In this document: positions 36,699-45,315 of the stretch, one piece after another
How the letters are laid out: every line of letters begins with the position of its first letter
Numbering within the stretch: the first letter of the stretch is position 1
Source: JAPPFW01 sp965231815
Lineage (GTDB): Bacteria; Actinomycetota; Acidimicrobiia; Spongiisociales; Spongiisociaceae
NCBI GenBank assembly: GCA_965231815.1
Contig: OZ246890.1
Coordinates: 2,728,001 to 2,792,000, forward strand
Reading direction: 5' to 3'
DNA length: 64,000 bases
The notes under the pieces: generated by a model
What the model saw: only the letters and a program-made list of their open reading frames with translations
Told to the model about the DNA's origin: nothing
Database searches by the model: none
Position numbers and translations under genes: made by a program

Positions 36699-38639
36699 CT
36701 ACAGTTCCAGCCTCCCGATAGCCTCGACCGCCGCCGGGTTTTCGAGGCTGGTCAGGTCTCCCGGGTCCTTTCCCAAAGCCCGGGCGCGGACAACCCGGCG
36801 CATGATCTTTGCCGAACGAGTACGGGGCAGGTCGTCGACCAGCCTTATGTCGGCAGGTCTGAATGCCTTACCGAGACTGCCCACTACGGCGTCGGACAGT
36901 TCACGTTTCAATCCTTCCCTGCCCATCGGGGGATCGCTGGTCACTGCATAGACCGCGATGACTTCGCCCTTGACCGGGTGGGGGACCCCGATCGCAGCCG
37001 CCATGACCACGCGGGGGTGTGCGACCACCGCCGATTCGATCTCAGCCGGTCCGATGCGCTTGCCTGCGATGTTGAGGGTGTCGTCGGATCGCCCGTGAAG
37101 GTACCAATACCCATCCCCGTCGATCAATGCCCAGTCGCCGTGTACCCATACGTCCGGCCAACGCGCCCAGTACGTCTCGTGGTAGCGATCATCATCGCCC
37201 CAGAAACCTCTCGTCATCCCCGGCCACGGCTTGGTACAGACCAATTCCCCGACTTCGTCCCGAACCGGCTTCCCCTCCTGGTCGTAGACATCCACCGCCA
37301 TCCCGAGGGCGGGTCCACCCAGGGAAACGGGTTTGATCCCCTGGAGAATGTGTGCGGTCAGCAGGCACGCTCCCACCTCGGTTCCTCCCGAGATATTGAT
37401 GATCGGGCGCTTTTTGTCCCCTACCTCGTCAAACAACCACCACCAGGGGTCCGGGTTCCACGGTTCACCGGTGGAACCGAAGGCCCGCAGAGTCGCCAGG
37501 TCGGACTCAGCGGCCTCTCGGGCGCCGTGCGGTTGGAGGGCGCGGATAAGGGTGGGGGAAATACCGAGGACGGTTATCCCCAGGGACTCGACCAGCCGCC
37601 ATGTCCGACCCGGAGTCGGATAGTCGGGCGCCCCGTCGTAACATCCGAGCGAGGCCCCGTTCGCCAACCCGGCCACAACCATCCAGGGTCCCATGATCCA
37701 ACCCATGTCGGTCATCCACATCACTCGGTCGCTCGGTCTCAACTCGAACTGGAAGGCGCCCTCCACCGCCAGCTTCACTGTCAAGCCACCCTGAACATGA
37801 ACTACACCCTTCGGTTTACCGGTAGTACCCGACGTGTAGGCGAGCAGTACCGGATCTTCAGCGCTGGTGGGAACGGGCCCCATCGCTTCGGCATCTTCTA
37901 GTGCGTTGTCCCACCACCGATCCCTGCCCGGGATGACCGGAGTATCGGTTCTTCCAAGATTGGAAACGACCAACACCGTGGGATCGGCGCCGGACATCTC
38001 GATAGCCCGATCAGCAGTCTCCTTCATATCCACCGGTTTGCCGCGCCTGGTGTAGGCATCCGCGGTGACAACCACCGCAGGATCGGAGGCGGCCAGGCGC
38101 GATGCGACAGCTTCAGCGCCGAATCCCGAAAAGATCGGGACATAGATGGCTCCGATACGGGCAGCGGCCAGCATCGACACCACCGCCTCCACCGTCATCG
38201 GCAGATACACAGCCACGGTATCGCCCTTCGATGCCCCCGCTTCGGTGAAGGCCCCGGCTGCCTTCTCGACGGAGGCAAGGAGTTCTCCGAAGGTGTAGGA
38301 ACGCTGATAGCCGTCCTCGCGCTCAGCAATGAGGGCCACCCGGTGGGGATCGATACTTGCCCATCGGTCCACGCAGGCTTCCGACAGATTGACCTCCCCT
38401 CCCGAGAACCAGCGCGGGAAAGCTATGCCGTCGGCGGTGTCGAGAATGGTGTCATACGGTTTCGAGAACGGGATCCCCAGGTATCGGACGGCCGCGTCCC
38501 AGAACCACTCGATCTCAGCGATCGAGCGGTCTACCAGCCGGGGGTAACTATCGATTCCATGCAATCCCATGAACTCGACTGTTCGAGAGCGAGCCAGATC
38601 CCTCTTAGCGGCCCGCCAGGCAAGTTGTTTCGTTTCCAT
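36699..38639 (-). CDS. AMP-forming acyl-CoA synthetase (acetyl-CoA synthetase-like)
   Basis: The 646-residue protein starts at ATG 38639 with GAGGAG upstream. It contains the P-loop-like YTSGTTGKPKGVVH (~residue 265), ISGGTEVG (~405), YWYLHGRSDDTLNIAGKRIGP (~525) with the hinge Asp, and the C-terminal acylatable Lys in RTRSAKIMRRV (~610). The N-terminal ACAS-type extension (WFWDAAVRYLGIPFSKPYD) resembles acetyl/acetoacetyl-CoA synthetases. The acyl substrate is probably short chain but cannot be fixed from sequence. Confidence 0.9.
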   Translation of the reverse strand: METKQLAWRAAKRDLARSRTVEFMGLHGIDSYPRLVDRSIAEIEWFWDAAVRYLGIPFSKPYDTILDTADGIAFPRWFSGGEVNLSEACVDRWASIDPHRVALIAEREDGYQRSYTFGELLASVEKAAGAFTEAGASKGDTVAVYLPMTVEAVVSMLAAARIGAIYVPIFSGFGAEAVASRLAASDPAVVVTADAYTRRGKPVDMKETADRAIEMSGADPTVLVVSNLGRTDTPVIPGRDRWWDNALEDAEAMGPVPTSAEDPVLLAYTSGTTGKPKGVVHVQGGLTVKLAVEGAFQFELRPSDRVMWMTDMGWIMGPWMVVAGLANGASLGCYDGAPDYPTPGRTWRLVESLGITVLGISPTLIRALQPHGAREAAESDLATLRAFGSTGEPWNPDPWWWLFDEVGDKKRPIINISGGTEVGACLLTAHILQGIKPVSLGGPALGMAVDVYDQEGKPVRDEVGELVCTKPWPGMTRGFWGDDDRYHETYWARWPDVWVHGDWALIDGDGYWYLHGRSDDTLNIAGKRIGPAEIESAVVAHPRVVMAAAIGVPHPVKGEVIAVYAVTSDPPMGREGLKRELSDAVVGSLGKAFRPADIRLVDDLPRTRSAKIMRRVVRARALGKDPGDLTSLENPAAVEAIGRLEL

Positions 38640-38761
38640 GATGAGAGTTCTCCTCATTCTCGGCTCCGTAATGCGGGTATTCCACCCTATCGGCCGGTTT
38701 CCCTGGCGCTGAACGCCTCGCTTCCCCGGAACGTGACACCTTGGATAGTAGGATCGAACTC

Positions 38762-39889
38762 GTGGAATCCCTACCCGTTGACCGTGACAGAATGCCTGCC
38801 TGGATTCCGAGGCTGCTCGGTCTGGTAGTAGCAACGGTCCTGGGCGCCCTGGCTCTGGTATGGGTGCTCGGCCGGTTGCGCAGCCTCCTGCTGGTGCTGC
38901 TCCTGTCTTTCTTCATATCTTTCGCCCTAGAGCCCGGAGTTACCTTCCTGGCTAAACGTGGTTGGCGACGAGGGTTGGCAACCGCGGTCGTTTTCTCGTT
39001 GACGCTGCTAGCCGGGCTGCTCTTCGTGGCTGTGACCCTTCCACCCCTGGTGGGTGAGATAGCATCCCTGGCTTCCAACGTTCCCGATTGGCTGCGGACC
39101 GGAACCGAGTACGTGTCCGAACGGTTCGGAGTGGAGATCAACCTCGCCAACCTGTCAACAGATGTCAGCGACCTGCAGGGAACCCTCCAGACATATGCGG
39201 CCTCTCTGGCGACAGGGATCCTTGGTCTCGGAGGCAAGGTGCTGGGATTGGTGGTGCAGTTGTTCACCATGGCTCTCTTCACGTTCTACCTGCTTGCCGA
39301 CGGTCCCCGATTCCGTCGGCTGATCCTTTCCCTGTTCCGTCCCGAACGGCAGGCCGAGGTGGTTCACATCTGGGAGATCGCTATCCAGAAAACCGGCGGT
39401 TACGTTTTCTCCCGGGCTCTGCTGGCGCTCGTTTCTTCCATCTTCACTTATGTAGCCCTTCTGATTATCGGTGTCCCCTTCCCCCTTGCTCTGGGGATCT
39501 GGGTCGGGGTGATATCCCAGTTCATCCCAGCCGTTGGAACCTACATCGCGGCAGTGGTCCCCATCATGGTCGCTCTGACTGTCAGCCCGCTAACGGCCCT
39601 GATCGTGATCGTGGTGTTGGTCGTCTACCAGCAGTTGGAAAACATCGTCCTGGCGCCCCGCATCACGGCTCGGACCATGGCGCTTCATCCGGCGACAGCC
39701 TTCGGTTCGGTCCTCGTAGGTACGGCTCTGCTCGGAGTGGTGGGAGCATTGGTGGCTCTACCGGCCGCGGCCATCATCCAAGCCTTCATCTCGACCTACG
39801 TGGAGCGACACGACGTCGATCAGCCTGATGTGGATGAACCGTTAACCGGTGTCGGGACGCCTGCTGAGGCCGAGGTCCGGGAGTCCTGA
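38762..39889 (+). CDS. AI-2E/PerM-family transporter
   Basis: The ~375-residue integral membrane protein has about eight hydrophobic segments with the PerM/TqsA layout: two N-terminal helices (LLGLVVATVLGALALVWVLG; LLLVLLLSFFISFALEPGV), a soluble loop with VPDWLRTGTEYVSERFG, and the conserved C-terminal part (GVISQFIPAVGTYIAAVVPI; VYQQLENIVLAPRI; HPATAFGSVLVGTALLGVVGALVALPAAAIIQ). Transport substrates in the family vary (AI-2, Na+/H+). The start is uncertain: GTG 38762 and TTG 38741 are both possible. It is divergent from the ligase gene. Confidence 0.87.
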   Translation: MESLPVDRDRMPAWIPRLLGLVVATVLGALALVWVLGRLRSLLLVLLLSFFISFALEPGVTFLAKRGWRRGLATAVVFSLTLLAGLLFVAVTLPPLVGEIASLASNVPDWLRTGTEYVSERFGVEINLANLSTDVSDLQGTLQTYAASLATGILGLGGKVLGLVVQLFTMALFTFYLLADGPRFRRLILSLFRPERQAEVVHIWEIAIQKTGGYVFSRALLALVSSIFTYVALLIIGVPFPLALGIWVGVISQFIPAVGTYIAAVVPIMVALTVSPLTALIVIVVLVVYQQLENIVLAPRITARTMALHPATAFGSVLVGTALLGVVGALVALPAAAIIQAFISTYVERHDVDQPDVDEPLTGVGTPAEAEVRES

Positions 39890-39991
39890 ACCACTACCTC
39901 TCTATAAACCAATGGATCTCCCTGAGTAGACCTTTTCCCCTCTCGCTCCAAGATGCGAGGGCCGTCGATCCTCCCGTAGTCTGTTAATATA

Positions 39992-40014
39992 GGACATACG
40001 TCCCTTTGTAAAGG
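39992..40014. promoter_or_regulatory. Paired palindromes over the fic leader
   Basis: GGACATACGTCC (39992-40003, outer arms GGAC/GTCC) and CCTTTGTAAAGG (40003-40014) abut each other. The second covers the Shine-Dalgarno AAAGGA of fic. Position suggests autoregulation or translational control. Confidence 0.4.
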
Positions 40015-40024
40015 AATTACGGAC

Positions 40025-41140
40025 ATGCTGTTTCAACCTCCCCGTCCGGACGATCTGGAGACCCATGTGATTGAGTCGATCGCGCAGGTCCGACGGGACC
40101 TCCGCCATCTACTCTACGAACCCCGTCGATGGCACGGATTGCTCCGGAGGTTGGTAGCAGCCGGGAATACACGTGCCTCAACGGGCATTGAGGGGCACCA
40201 CGTAAGCCACGACGACGCAGGTGCGGCCGTGGATGGGGCAGAGCCATTCGAAGCGACCGGCAATGATTGGGACGCAGTTCGTGGCTACCAAGAGGCTATG
40301 GACTACATCATCAATCTCTCGAGGGATCCCCACTTCATCTACAGCGACGGGTTGATACGCAGCATCCACTACATGATGATGAAGCATGATTCTCAATGCC
40401 TGCCCGGCATGTATCGACCGGGTGCCATCTTCGTCGGTCAGTACGAGGGTCCCCGGTCCGAAGTTGCGCCCGGTCTGGTCCGTGAACTCATGGCTTCCCT
40501 GAACGAAGAGGATGAAACGACTCCATTACCGGTTCGGGCCGCAATGGCACACCTTAACCTGCTGATGATCCACCCATTCAAGGATGGAAACGGTAGGATG
40601 TCACGAGCACTCCAGACTCTGGTACTCGGACGGGATGGAATCCTCGACCCCCGTTTTTCGAGTATCGAAGAGTACCTGGGGTACAACACGGCTGCTTACT
40701 ATCGGACCCTCGCCGAGGTCGGGGGAAGTTGTTGGAACCCTGAAAGAGACACCCGGCCGTGGATCCGTTTCATCCTTACCGCCCATCACTTCCAGGCTCA
40801 TCAGATGGCGTGGAGGGTGAAGCAAGCCGATCAGGTGTGGGCGTCGATCTCGCAGCTGAGGTCTCAGAGCGGTCTGCACGAGAGGAACATGGGCTCAATG
40901 TACAACGCGGCTGTTGGGTTCCGGGTGCGTAGGTCCGACCATATCGACTACGCAGAGGTGAGCGATCGGGTAGCAACACGCGACCTGAGGAAACTGGTTG
41001 AAGCAGGCTTCCTGCAGGCGGTGGGAGAGAAGCGCGGACGGTACTACGTGGCTACCCCGTTGCTTCCCTCGTTGGCGGATAGGAAGCCCCCCGCGATAGA
41101 TGACCCTTTCAGTCCGCACAGCAACTCGGATCTTGCCTGA
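40025..41140 (+). CDS. Fic-domain AMP-transferase, class II
   Basis: The 371-residue protein carries the catalytic Fic motif HPFKDGNGRMSR (~residue 182) and an N-terminal inhibitory helix motif STGIEG (~51), which places it among self-inhibited class II Fic proteins. The N-terminal Fic_N-like region (RRWHGLLRRLVAAGNTRASTGIEG) is complete. The C-terminus has a winged-helix-like part (VATRDLRKLVEAGFLQAVGEKRGRYYVAT), which suits DNA binding and self-control. Fic enzymes transfer AMP to hydroxyls of target proteins. No separate antitoxin is encoded. Upstream palindromes may be its own operator. Confidence 0.92.
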   Translation: MLFQPPRPDDLETHVIESIAQVRRDLRHLLYEPRRWHGLLRRLVAAGNTRASTGIEGHHVSHDDAGAAVDGAEPFEATGNDWDAVRGYQEAMDYIINLSRDPHFIYSDGLIRSIHYMMMKHDSQCLPGMYRPGAIFVGQYEGPRSEVAPGLVRELMASLNEEDETTPLPVRAAMAHLNLLMIHPFKDGNGRMSRALQTLVLGRDGILDPRFSSIEEYLGYNTAAYYRTLAEVGGSCWNPERDTRPWIRFILTAHHFQAHQMAWRVKQADQVWASISQLRSQSGLHERNMGSMYNAAVGFRVRRSDHIDYAEVSDRVATRDLRKLVEAGFLQAVGEKRGRYYVATPLLPSLADRKPPAIDDPFSPHSNSDLA

Positions 41141-41155
41141 AGGCCCACAGGCAAG
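41132..41155 (+). terminator. Hairpin at the fic 3' end
   Basis: CTTGCCTG - 8-base loop - CAGGCAAG is a perfect 8-bp stem spanning the fic stop codon. No T-tract follows. Confidence 0.45.
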
Positions 41156-41224
41156 CAGGTGGAGGAAAAATGAGTTAGATCGTTAAACCCTAAGAATGAC
41201 GTGACAATAGCCTGAGCACCGTTC

Positions 41225-41401
41225 CTAACGTAAGATGGCGATAGTCAGCCCGGCGACGGCTAGGTTGAATCCGATGATCCAAAAGGCGATCTGGATGATG
41301 CGCCGTTCAAGCGAGTGCACCGACTCCGCGATGTCGGTTCGGACCTCCGCCTGGCGGGCTTCGTCTTTCGCGTCCACAAGTCCTTCGGTCACTACAGTCA
41401 T
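41225..41401 (-). CDS. Small tail-anchored-type membrane protein
   Basis: A 58-residue protein starts at ATG 41401 behind AGGAG. The sequence is MTVVTEGLVDAKDEARQAEV..., an amphipathic/coiled N-terminal half (RTDIAESVHSLERRIIQ), then one hydrophobic helix (AFWIIGFNLAVAGLTIAIL) at the C-terminus. It resembles the coiled-coil-plus-helix C-terminal part of DUF1640-like proteins. A strong AT-rich promoter lies just upstream, unusual for this GC-rich window. It ends ~85 bp from the convergent fic gene. Function is unknown. Confidence 0.65.
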   Translation of the reverse strand: MTVVTEGLVDAKDEARQAEVRTDIAESVHSLERRIIQIAFWIIGFNLAVAGLTIAILR

Positions 41402-41443
41402 GGAGGACTCCTCTTGCTTGCGTCCTACTATAGTTGTGTATAG

Positions 41444-41472
41444 AATATATTAACATACTTTATAGTTATCAA
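41444..41472 (-). promoter_or_regulatory. Promoter of the small membrane protein
   Basis: On the minus strand TTGATA (41472-41467), a 17-bp spacer and TATATT (41449-41444) give a near-consensus sigma70 promoter in an AT-rich block. Confidence 0.65.
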
Positions 41473-41613
41473 CTACGGCCAACTAATCATCGTCCTCACC
41501 AATCGACAATCCTAACTCCTCCCGTGGAGAGGCCGCAGGATTCGGAGATCCCTTCGCACGTAGGAGGTGGTTGAATCCAAAACTCCACGTCGGTCGTCTG
41601 TCGCCGGCAATCC

Positions 41614-41637
41614 GGGGGAGAGTGGCCGGATTCACTC
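41614..41637. other. Perfect 8-bp stem hairpin in intergenic DNA
   Basis: GGAGAGTG-GCCGGATT-CACTCTCC lies ~50 bp upstream of the small conserved gene at 41689. It could be a leader structure or a terminator without T-tract. Confidence 0.35.
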
Positions 41638-41688
41638 TCCACGCACACCTGTTCTACTGTTGCCTTGAACGAGCAGGAAGGATGAGTC

Positions 41689-41904
41689 GTGGCGCAATTC
41701 GATATGGACGCGATGCTCGATCGATTCCGCGATCGAGCCGAGGCGGTACGCAAGCGGGGTCTGCCACCGGTGGCGGGCGAGGGGAGGAGAGCCTTCATAG
41801 AGCAGGCAGAACGGGACTATACGGACTTCGCTTTGATAGGAAACGCCGCTTGGGCCGTGGAGGATGATCACTTGGTCCTGCGTATCCCGCTCGCGGGTGG
41901 TTAA
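41689..41904 (+). CDS. Small conserved hypothetical protein
   Basis: The 71-residue protein (GTG start, AGGAAGGATGA upstream) reads MAQFDMDAMLDRFRDRAEAVRKRGLPPVAGEGRRAFIEQAERDYTDFALIGNAAWAVEDDHLVLRIPLAGG. It is helical in its first half and ends in a short beta-like segment. It is separated by 2 bp from the mycothiol-type isomerase gene and probably co-translated with it. No function is known to me. Confidence 0.7.
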   Translation: MAQFDMDAMLDRFRDRAEAVRKRGLPPVAGEGRRAFIEQAERDYTDFALIGNAAWAVEDDHLVLRIPLAGG

Positions 41905-41906
41905 CC

Positions 41907-42647
41907 ATGGACTTCACCGGTTGGATCGAGGGTCTTCGTACGGAAGGTGTGCGGATGGCCGACGTGACCGAACAGTTAAGTCCTGACGAGTCGGCGCCGA
42001 GTTGTCCGGAATGGACGGTACGCGACCTGCTACGCCATACCGGATGGGTACATCGCTGGGCGTCGCTCATGATATCGAAAGGCCTGACGGAACCGCCGAA
42101 CGACCCCAAACAGATCGTTCCTGACGGATGGCCCGCCGACTCGAGGCTGGCCGACTGGTTCCGGGAGGGACACGAGCGACTGGTACAGGCTCTGGAAACC
42201 GCACCGGTCGACCTCCGCTGCTGGACGATCATGAACACCCCCGGTCCACGGGACTTCTGGGCCCGGCGCCAGGCGCACGAAACCGCTATCCATCGAGTCG
42301 ACGCTGAACTGGCGGCCGGTAGCCTTACCGGTTTCGATCCGGCATTTGCCGCGGATGGTATCGACGAACTCATCGTATGGTTCATTAGCCGTCCCGGACG
42401 CGCTCCTACCGCCCCGACGGACATGACCCTGGCAATACGGGCCACAGACGTGGGCCGAGCTTGGACTGCAACATTCGGACCGGAGTCCGCCCATGGACGT
42501 CGGGGGATGCACCAGGCGGACTGCACGGTGTCAGGCGACGCGTCAGACCTGTATACAGGTCTATGGAGCCGCACCCGAGTGGACGAACTTCAGGTTGAAG
42601 GTGACAGGGCGGTGTTCGGGCATTGGAGAGAGTCAAGCGCGTTCTGA
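41907..42647 (+). CDS. Maleylpyruvate isomerase-family (mycothiol-dependent, DinB-like) protein
   Basis: The 246-residue protein has the N-terminal MDMPI four-helix metal-binding pattern: LSPDESAPSCPEWTVRDLLRHTGWVHRWA (~residues 25-53), with ligands expected from His47 and the later RQAHETAIHRVDAEL (His/Asp, ~120). A C-terminal beta domain follows (TVSGDASDLYTGLWSR). These proteins use mycothiol, which points to an actinobacterial host. The specific reaction cannot be inferred from sequence. Confidence 0.85.
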   Translation: MDFTGWIEGLRTEGVRMADVTEQLSPDESAPSCPEWTVRDLLRHTGWVHRWASLMISKGLTEPPNDPKQIVPDGWPADSRLADWFREGHERLVQALETAPVDLRCWTIMNTPGPRDFWARRQAHETAIHRVDAELAAGSLTGFDPAFAADGIDELIVWFISRPGRAPTAPTDMTLAIRATDVGRAWTATFGPESAHGRRGMHQADCTVSGDASDLYTGLWSRTRVDELQVEGDRAVFGHWRESSAF

Positions 42648-42735
42648 CATGGTCGGCGGAACAGGCGCAACCCATTGTCACAAGATCCCGAGCGTGGCAA
42701 CTAAGTTTATTCGAGGACCATACTTCGGAGGGGTG

Positions 42736-43533
42736 ATGCAGCAATACCTGGACTTGCTGGAAGAGGTCAGGGAGCGCGGAATCTTCAAGGAAGACCGCAC
42801 CGGGACCGGGACCTACAGCCTGTTCGGACGGCAGATCCGTTTTAGCCTCGATGAGGGTTTCCCTCTGCTGACCACCAAGAAGGTCCATGTTCGTTCGGTC
42901 ATCCACGAGTTGCTCTGGTTCCTGTCGGGCGATTCGAACGTGGCCTACTTGAACCGGAATGGGGTGTCGATCTGGGACGAGTGGGCCGATCCCGTCACCG
43001 GCGATCTCGGGCCGGTATACGGCGTGCAATGGCGCTCATGGAAGGGGGCCGACGGGCGTACCATCGATCAGTTGACCGACGTGGTCGACCGTATCAGGAC
43101 CACCCCCCATTCCCGGCGCCTGGTGGTTTCGGCTTGGAACGTTCCCGACCTTCCACATATGGCGCTGCCTCCATGCCATGTTTTATTCCAGTTCTACGTG
43201 ACCGGTGATCGGCTGAGCCTCCAGCTATACCAGCGGAGCGCCGATATATTTCTCGGGGTTCCGTTCAATATCGCTTCTTACGCGCTGCTCCTCATGATGG
43301 TGGCGCGGGTCACAGGAAAGAGGGCCGGGGAGTTCATCCACACTTTCGGGGATGTCCATCTCTACCGGAACCATCTCGACCAGGCCGACCTCCAGCTGGC
43401 GCGAGCCCCCAAGCCGCCGCCTCGTGTGGAACTCGCCGCAGGTCCATCCGACCTTTACTCCTTTGCTTATGAGGACTTTAGGGTGGTGAACTACGATCCC
43501 TACCCGGCCATTCCCGCCCCCGTAGCTGTCTAG
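42736..43533 (+). CDS. thyA: Thymidylate synthase ThyA
   Basis: ThyA makes dTMP from dUMP using methylene-tetrahydrofolate. The 265-residue protein starts at ATG 42736 behind GGAGGGG. Conserved parts are KEDRTGTGTYSLFG, the active site ALPPCHVLFQFYV with catalytic Cys (~residue 147), LYQRSADIFLGVPFNIASYALL, and the C-terminal DPYPAIPAPVAV. Length is that of the standard enzyme. The TAG stop codon is formed by the first bases of a 115-bp repeat element; without the element the codon would be TAA. Confidence 0.98.
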   Translation: MQQYLDLLEEVRERGIFKEDRTGTGTYSLFGRQIRFSLDEGFPLLTTKKVHVRSVIHELLWFLSGDSNVAYLNRNGVSIWDEWADPVTGDLGPVYGVQWRSWKGADGRTIDQLTDVVDRIRTTPHSRRLVVSAWNVPDLPHMALPPCHVLFQFYVTGDRLSLQLYQRSADIFLGVPFNIASYALLLMMVARVTGKRAGEFIHTFGDVHLYRNHLDQADLQLARAPKPPPRVELAAGPSDLYSFAYEDFRVVNYDPYPAIPAPVAV

Positions 43534-43645
43534 GAGGGTGCTGAGAAACCCCGCACAAAGGGCTCCAGCCGCTAACCCGCAACTCTCTGACCAGACGGTT
43601 TGCCGACTACCGAACCCGTAAGATTCGTTTTTAGGGACCCTCCTA
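43531..43645. repeat. 115-bp inverted-repeat element, copy 2 (MITE-like)
   Basis: The copy starts TAGGAGGGTGCTGAGAAAC at the thyA stop codon and ends ...TTTTTAGGGACCCTCCTA. The ends are imperfect inverted repeats (15 of 19 match) bounded by TA. Removing the element with one TA leaves GTC-TAA, an intact stop. Confidence 0.85.
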
Positions 43646-43766
43646 AACCGGCCTTCTGGAGAGAACCTTCGGATTCCCGGATCCGGTTTTGGTTAACCGG
43701 GATCAACCGGAGACGGGTGGGGATCGGTTGGCGCCCGAAGGTCGATCACCTTCCTAAGATGGCCGT

Positions 43767-44087
43767 GTGCTAACTCTGTTGAAAGCTCTCCGAGGGTTTC
43801 TCGTCCTGGTTGCCCTGCTGCTGTCTATCGTGCCACCGGCCTTTCTAGTGGATTTGCTTAATGGCGGAACCGGATACGGGCTATGTCCCGAGGGCTTGGC
43901 AAGTTGCAGCACGGCTTACCTGGCCGGACCGACCTTCGCCCTAAGAATCCTCGGTGGGCTGTTGCTGGTCATGGTGGGAATCCGGCTGCTCTCACGTATC
44001 ATCAGCCAGATAGAAACCAGCCACCTGTGGGACCAGGTAGCCGACTACTACGACACCTTGCGGGAGGAAACCACAACCGAGCCGTAA
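43767..44087 (+). CDS. Hypothetical membrane protein
   Basis: The 106-residue protein (GTG start) has two hydrophobic segments (LRGFLVLVALLLSIVPPAFLVDLL, ~residues 8-31, and FALRILGGLLLVMVGIRLLSRII, ~57-79) joined by a loop with two Cys (GLCPEGLASCSTAY) that could form a disulfide outside the membrane. A charged C-terminal tail follows. No family was recognised. The reading frame is open over its whole length and the ribosome site is weak. Confidence 0.55.
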   Translation: MLTLLKALRGFLVLVALLLSIVPPAFLVDLLNGGTGYGLCPEGLASCSTAYLAGPTFALRILGGLLLVMVGIRLLSRIISQIETSHLWDQVADYYDTLREETTTEP

Positions 44088-44127
44088 CCAGACCTGATGA
44101 TTCCTTTGGACCCGACGATGTGTCAGC

Positions 44128-44637
44128 TTATTCGGACATTTCTCCGGTGCCGCTTGACCCTTCCATCAACTCGGCGACAGTGTGGCTCACCAGATACAGA
44201 CCTGAGGCGGTTACAGAAGCAGCGCCGTCACCGGCGTCGAGTTCACCGCTGATCGTCAACCTGCGACCGCGACGTTCCTCCACCCGGGCTCGTAGCCGGA
44301 TCGGTCCCTGCAGGTTTCTGACCGGCCGGCCGTAGCGAAGCTGGAGGCGAGCCGTCACCGTCAGCACCTTTTCCTGAATGATGCCCGCCCATACCAAGAT
44401 CTCGTCCAGAGCCGTAGCTGCGATCCCACCGTGCAGATGGTTGATAAGGCCCTGCAGGTCAGGTCTGGCCACAAAACGCGCCAGCACATCGCCGTCCCGT
44501 TCCGTGAAATCATCAATATGAAGGCCGATCGGGTTGGCCAACCCGCACGCGAAGCATCCGTTCCCGGTGTGTTCCCGGAGCCGGTCGACTATCAGGGAGA
44601 TAGGAACCGTGTCGTCAGCCAAACCGGACAATCCCAC
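44128..44637 (-). CDS. Hotdog-fold thioesterase (PaaI/4HBT type)
   Basis: The 169-residue protein has CFACGLANPIGLHI (~residue 30) and the hotdog core GLINHLHGGIAATALDEILVW (~65-85), followed by TARLQLRYGRPV and a beta-rich end. Family members hydrolyse acyl-CoA thioesters. The start overlaps the end of the xpt gene by 23 bp, so the two are probably coupled. The substrate is unknown. Confidence 0.82.
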   Translation of the reverse strand: MGLSGLADDTVPISLIVDRLREHTGNGCFACGLANPIGLHIDDFTERDGDVLARFVARPDLQGLINHLHGGIAATALDEILVWAGIIQEKVLTVTARLQLRYGRPVRNLQGPIRLRARVEERRGRRLTISGELDAGDGAASVTASGLYLVSHTVAELMEGSSGTGEMSE

Positions 44638-45181
44638 CCTCCAGGGAAGCGATGCTCACCACTGCCCAAACCGGCCATCCCCGGGCTTCCAGTAATCGTC
44701 GCCCGCCCGTCCACGCCTTTTCGATAACGAATACGGCGCCCAGCATCCGGCAACCCAGTTCCTCGATGATCTCGCCGAGGGCAAGGGCGGTTCGTCCTTG
44801 AGCCAGGAAGTCGTCAACCACCACGACCCTCCGGCCGGGTTTGAGAACCCGGCGTCGGATCTCGATCGTGTACTCGAAACCCTTGGTAGCGGAGGCGACC
44901 TCCCGACTCACGGCCTGTCTGGGACCGGGCAAGACGTATTTCTTGGCGTAGACCATCGGTACTCTCATCTCGATTGCCGCGGCTAGGGATGGGGCTATAC
45001 CACCGGCTTCAGAGGTCACGAGCACCTCCGGACGCAAGGGAGCGGCTATCTCAGCGACTCTCCGTCCTACTTCCTCCATGAAGGCCGGGTCCACCCGATG
45101 GTTGAGGAAGGTATCGACATTGATGATCTCACCGCTTACGGTCGCCTTTTCGTTGATGTAGTCGCCAATGTTCATCGTCAT
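44615..45181 (-). CDS. xpt: Xanthine phosphoribosyltransferase-like protein
   Basis: The 188-residue type I phosphoribosyltransferase has the Xpt-like N-terminus (GEIINVDTFLNHRVDP), TSEAGGIAPSLAAAIEMRVPMVYAKK (~residues 57-82) and the PRPP-binding VVVVDDFLAQGRTAL (~118-132). It salvages xanthine, or a related purine, to the nucleotide. The hydrophobic C-terminus is complete. It is upstream of, and overlaps, the thioesterase gene. Confidence 0.85.
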   Translation of the reverse strand: MTMNIGDYINEKATVSGEIINVDTFLNHRVDPAFMEEVGRRVAEIAAPLRPEVLVTSEAGGIAPSLAAAIEMRVPMVYAKKYVLPGPRQAVSREVASATKGFEYTIEIRRRVLKPGRRVVVVDDFLAQGRTALALGEIIEELGCRMLGAVFVIEKAWTGGRRLLEARGWPVWAVVSIASLEGGIVRFG

Positions 45182-45315
45182 GGCAACGTTACCCGACCGG
45201 ATGGGCCCGATTATTCATGGATGGAGGTTTGGAGGATGAAATGGAGTAGACCGTATTCGCGTCCTGACCGGGAAATGCAGCTATCGGTGTTTTCCATCCC
45301 GCCCGGTAGAGAGAT

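Noticed and set aside
36681..37901. 406-codon plus-strand frame
   Set aside because: Antisense to the acyl-CoA synthetase gene, which has full conserved motifs.
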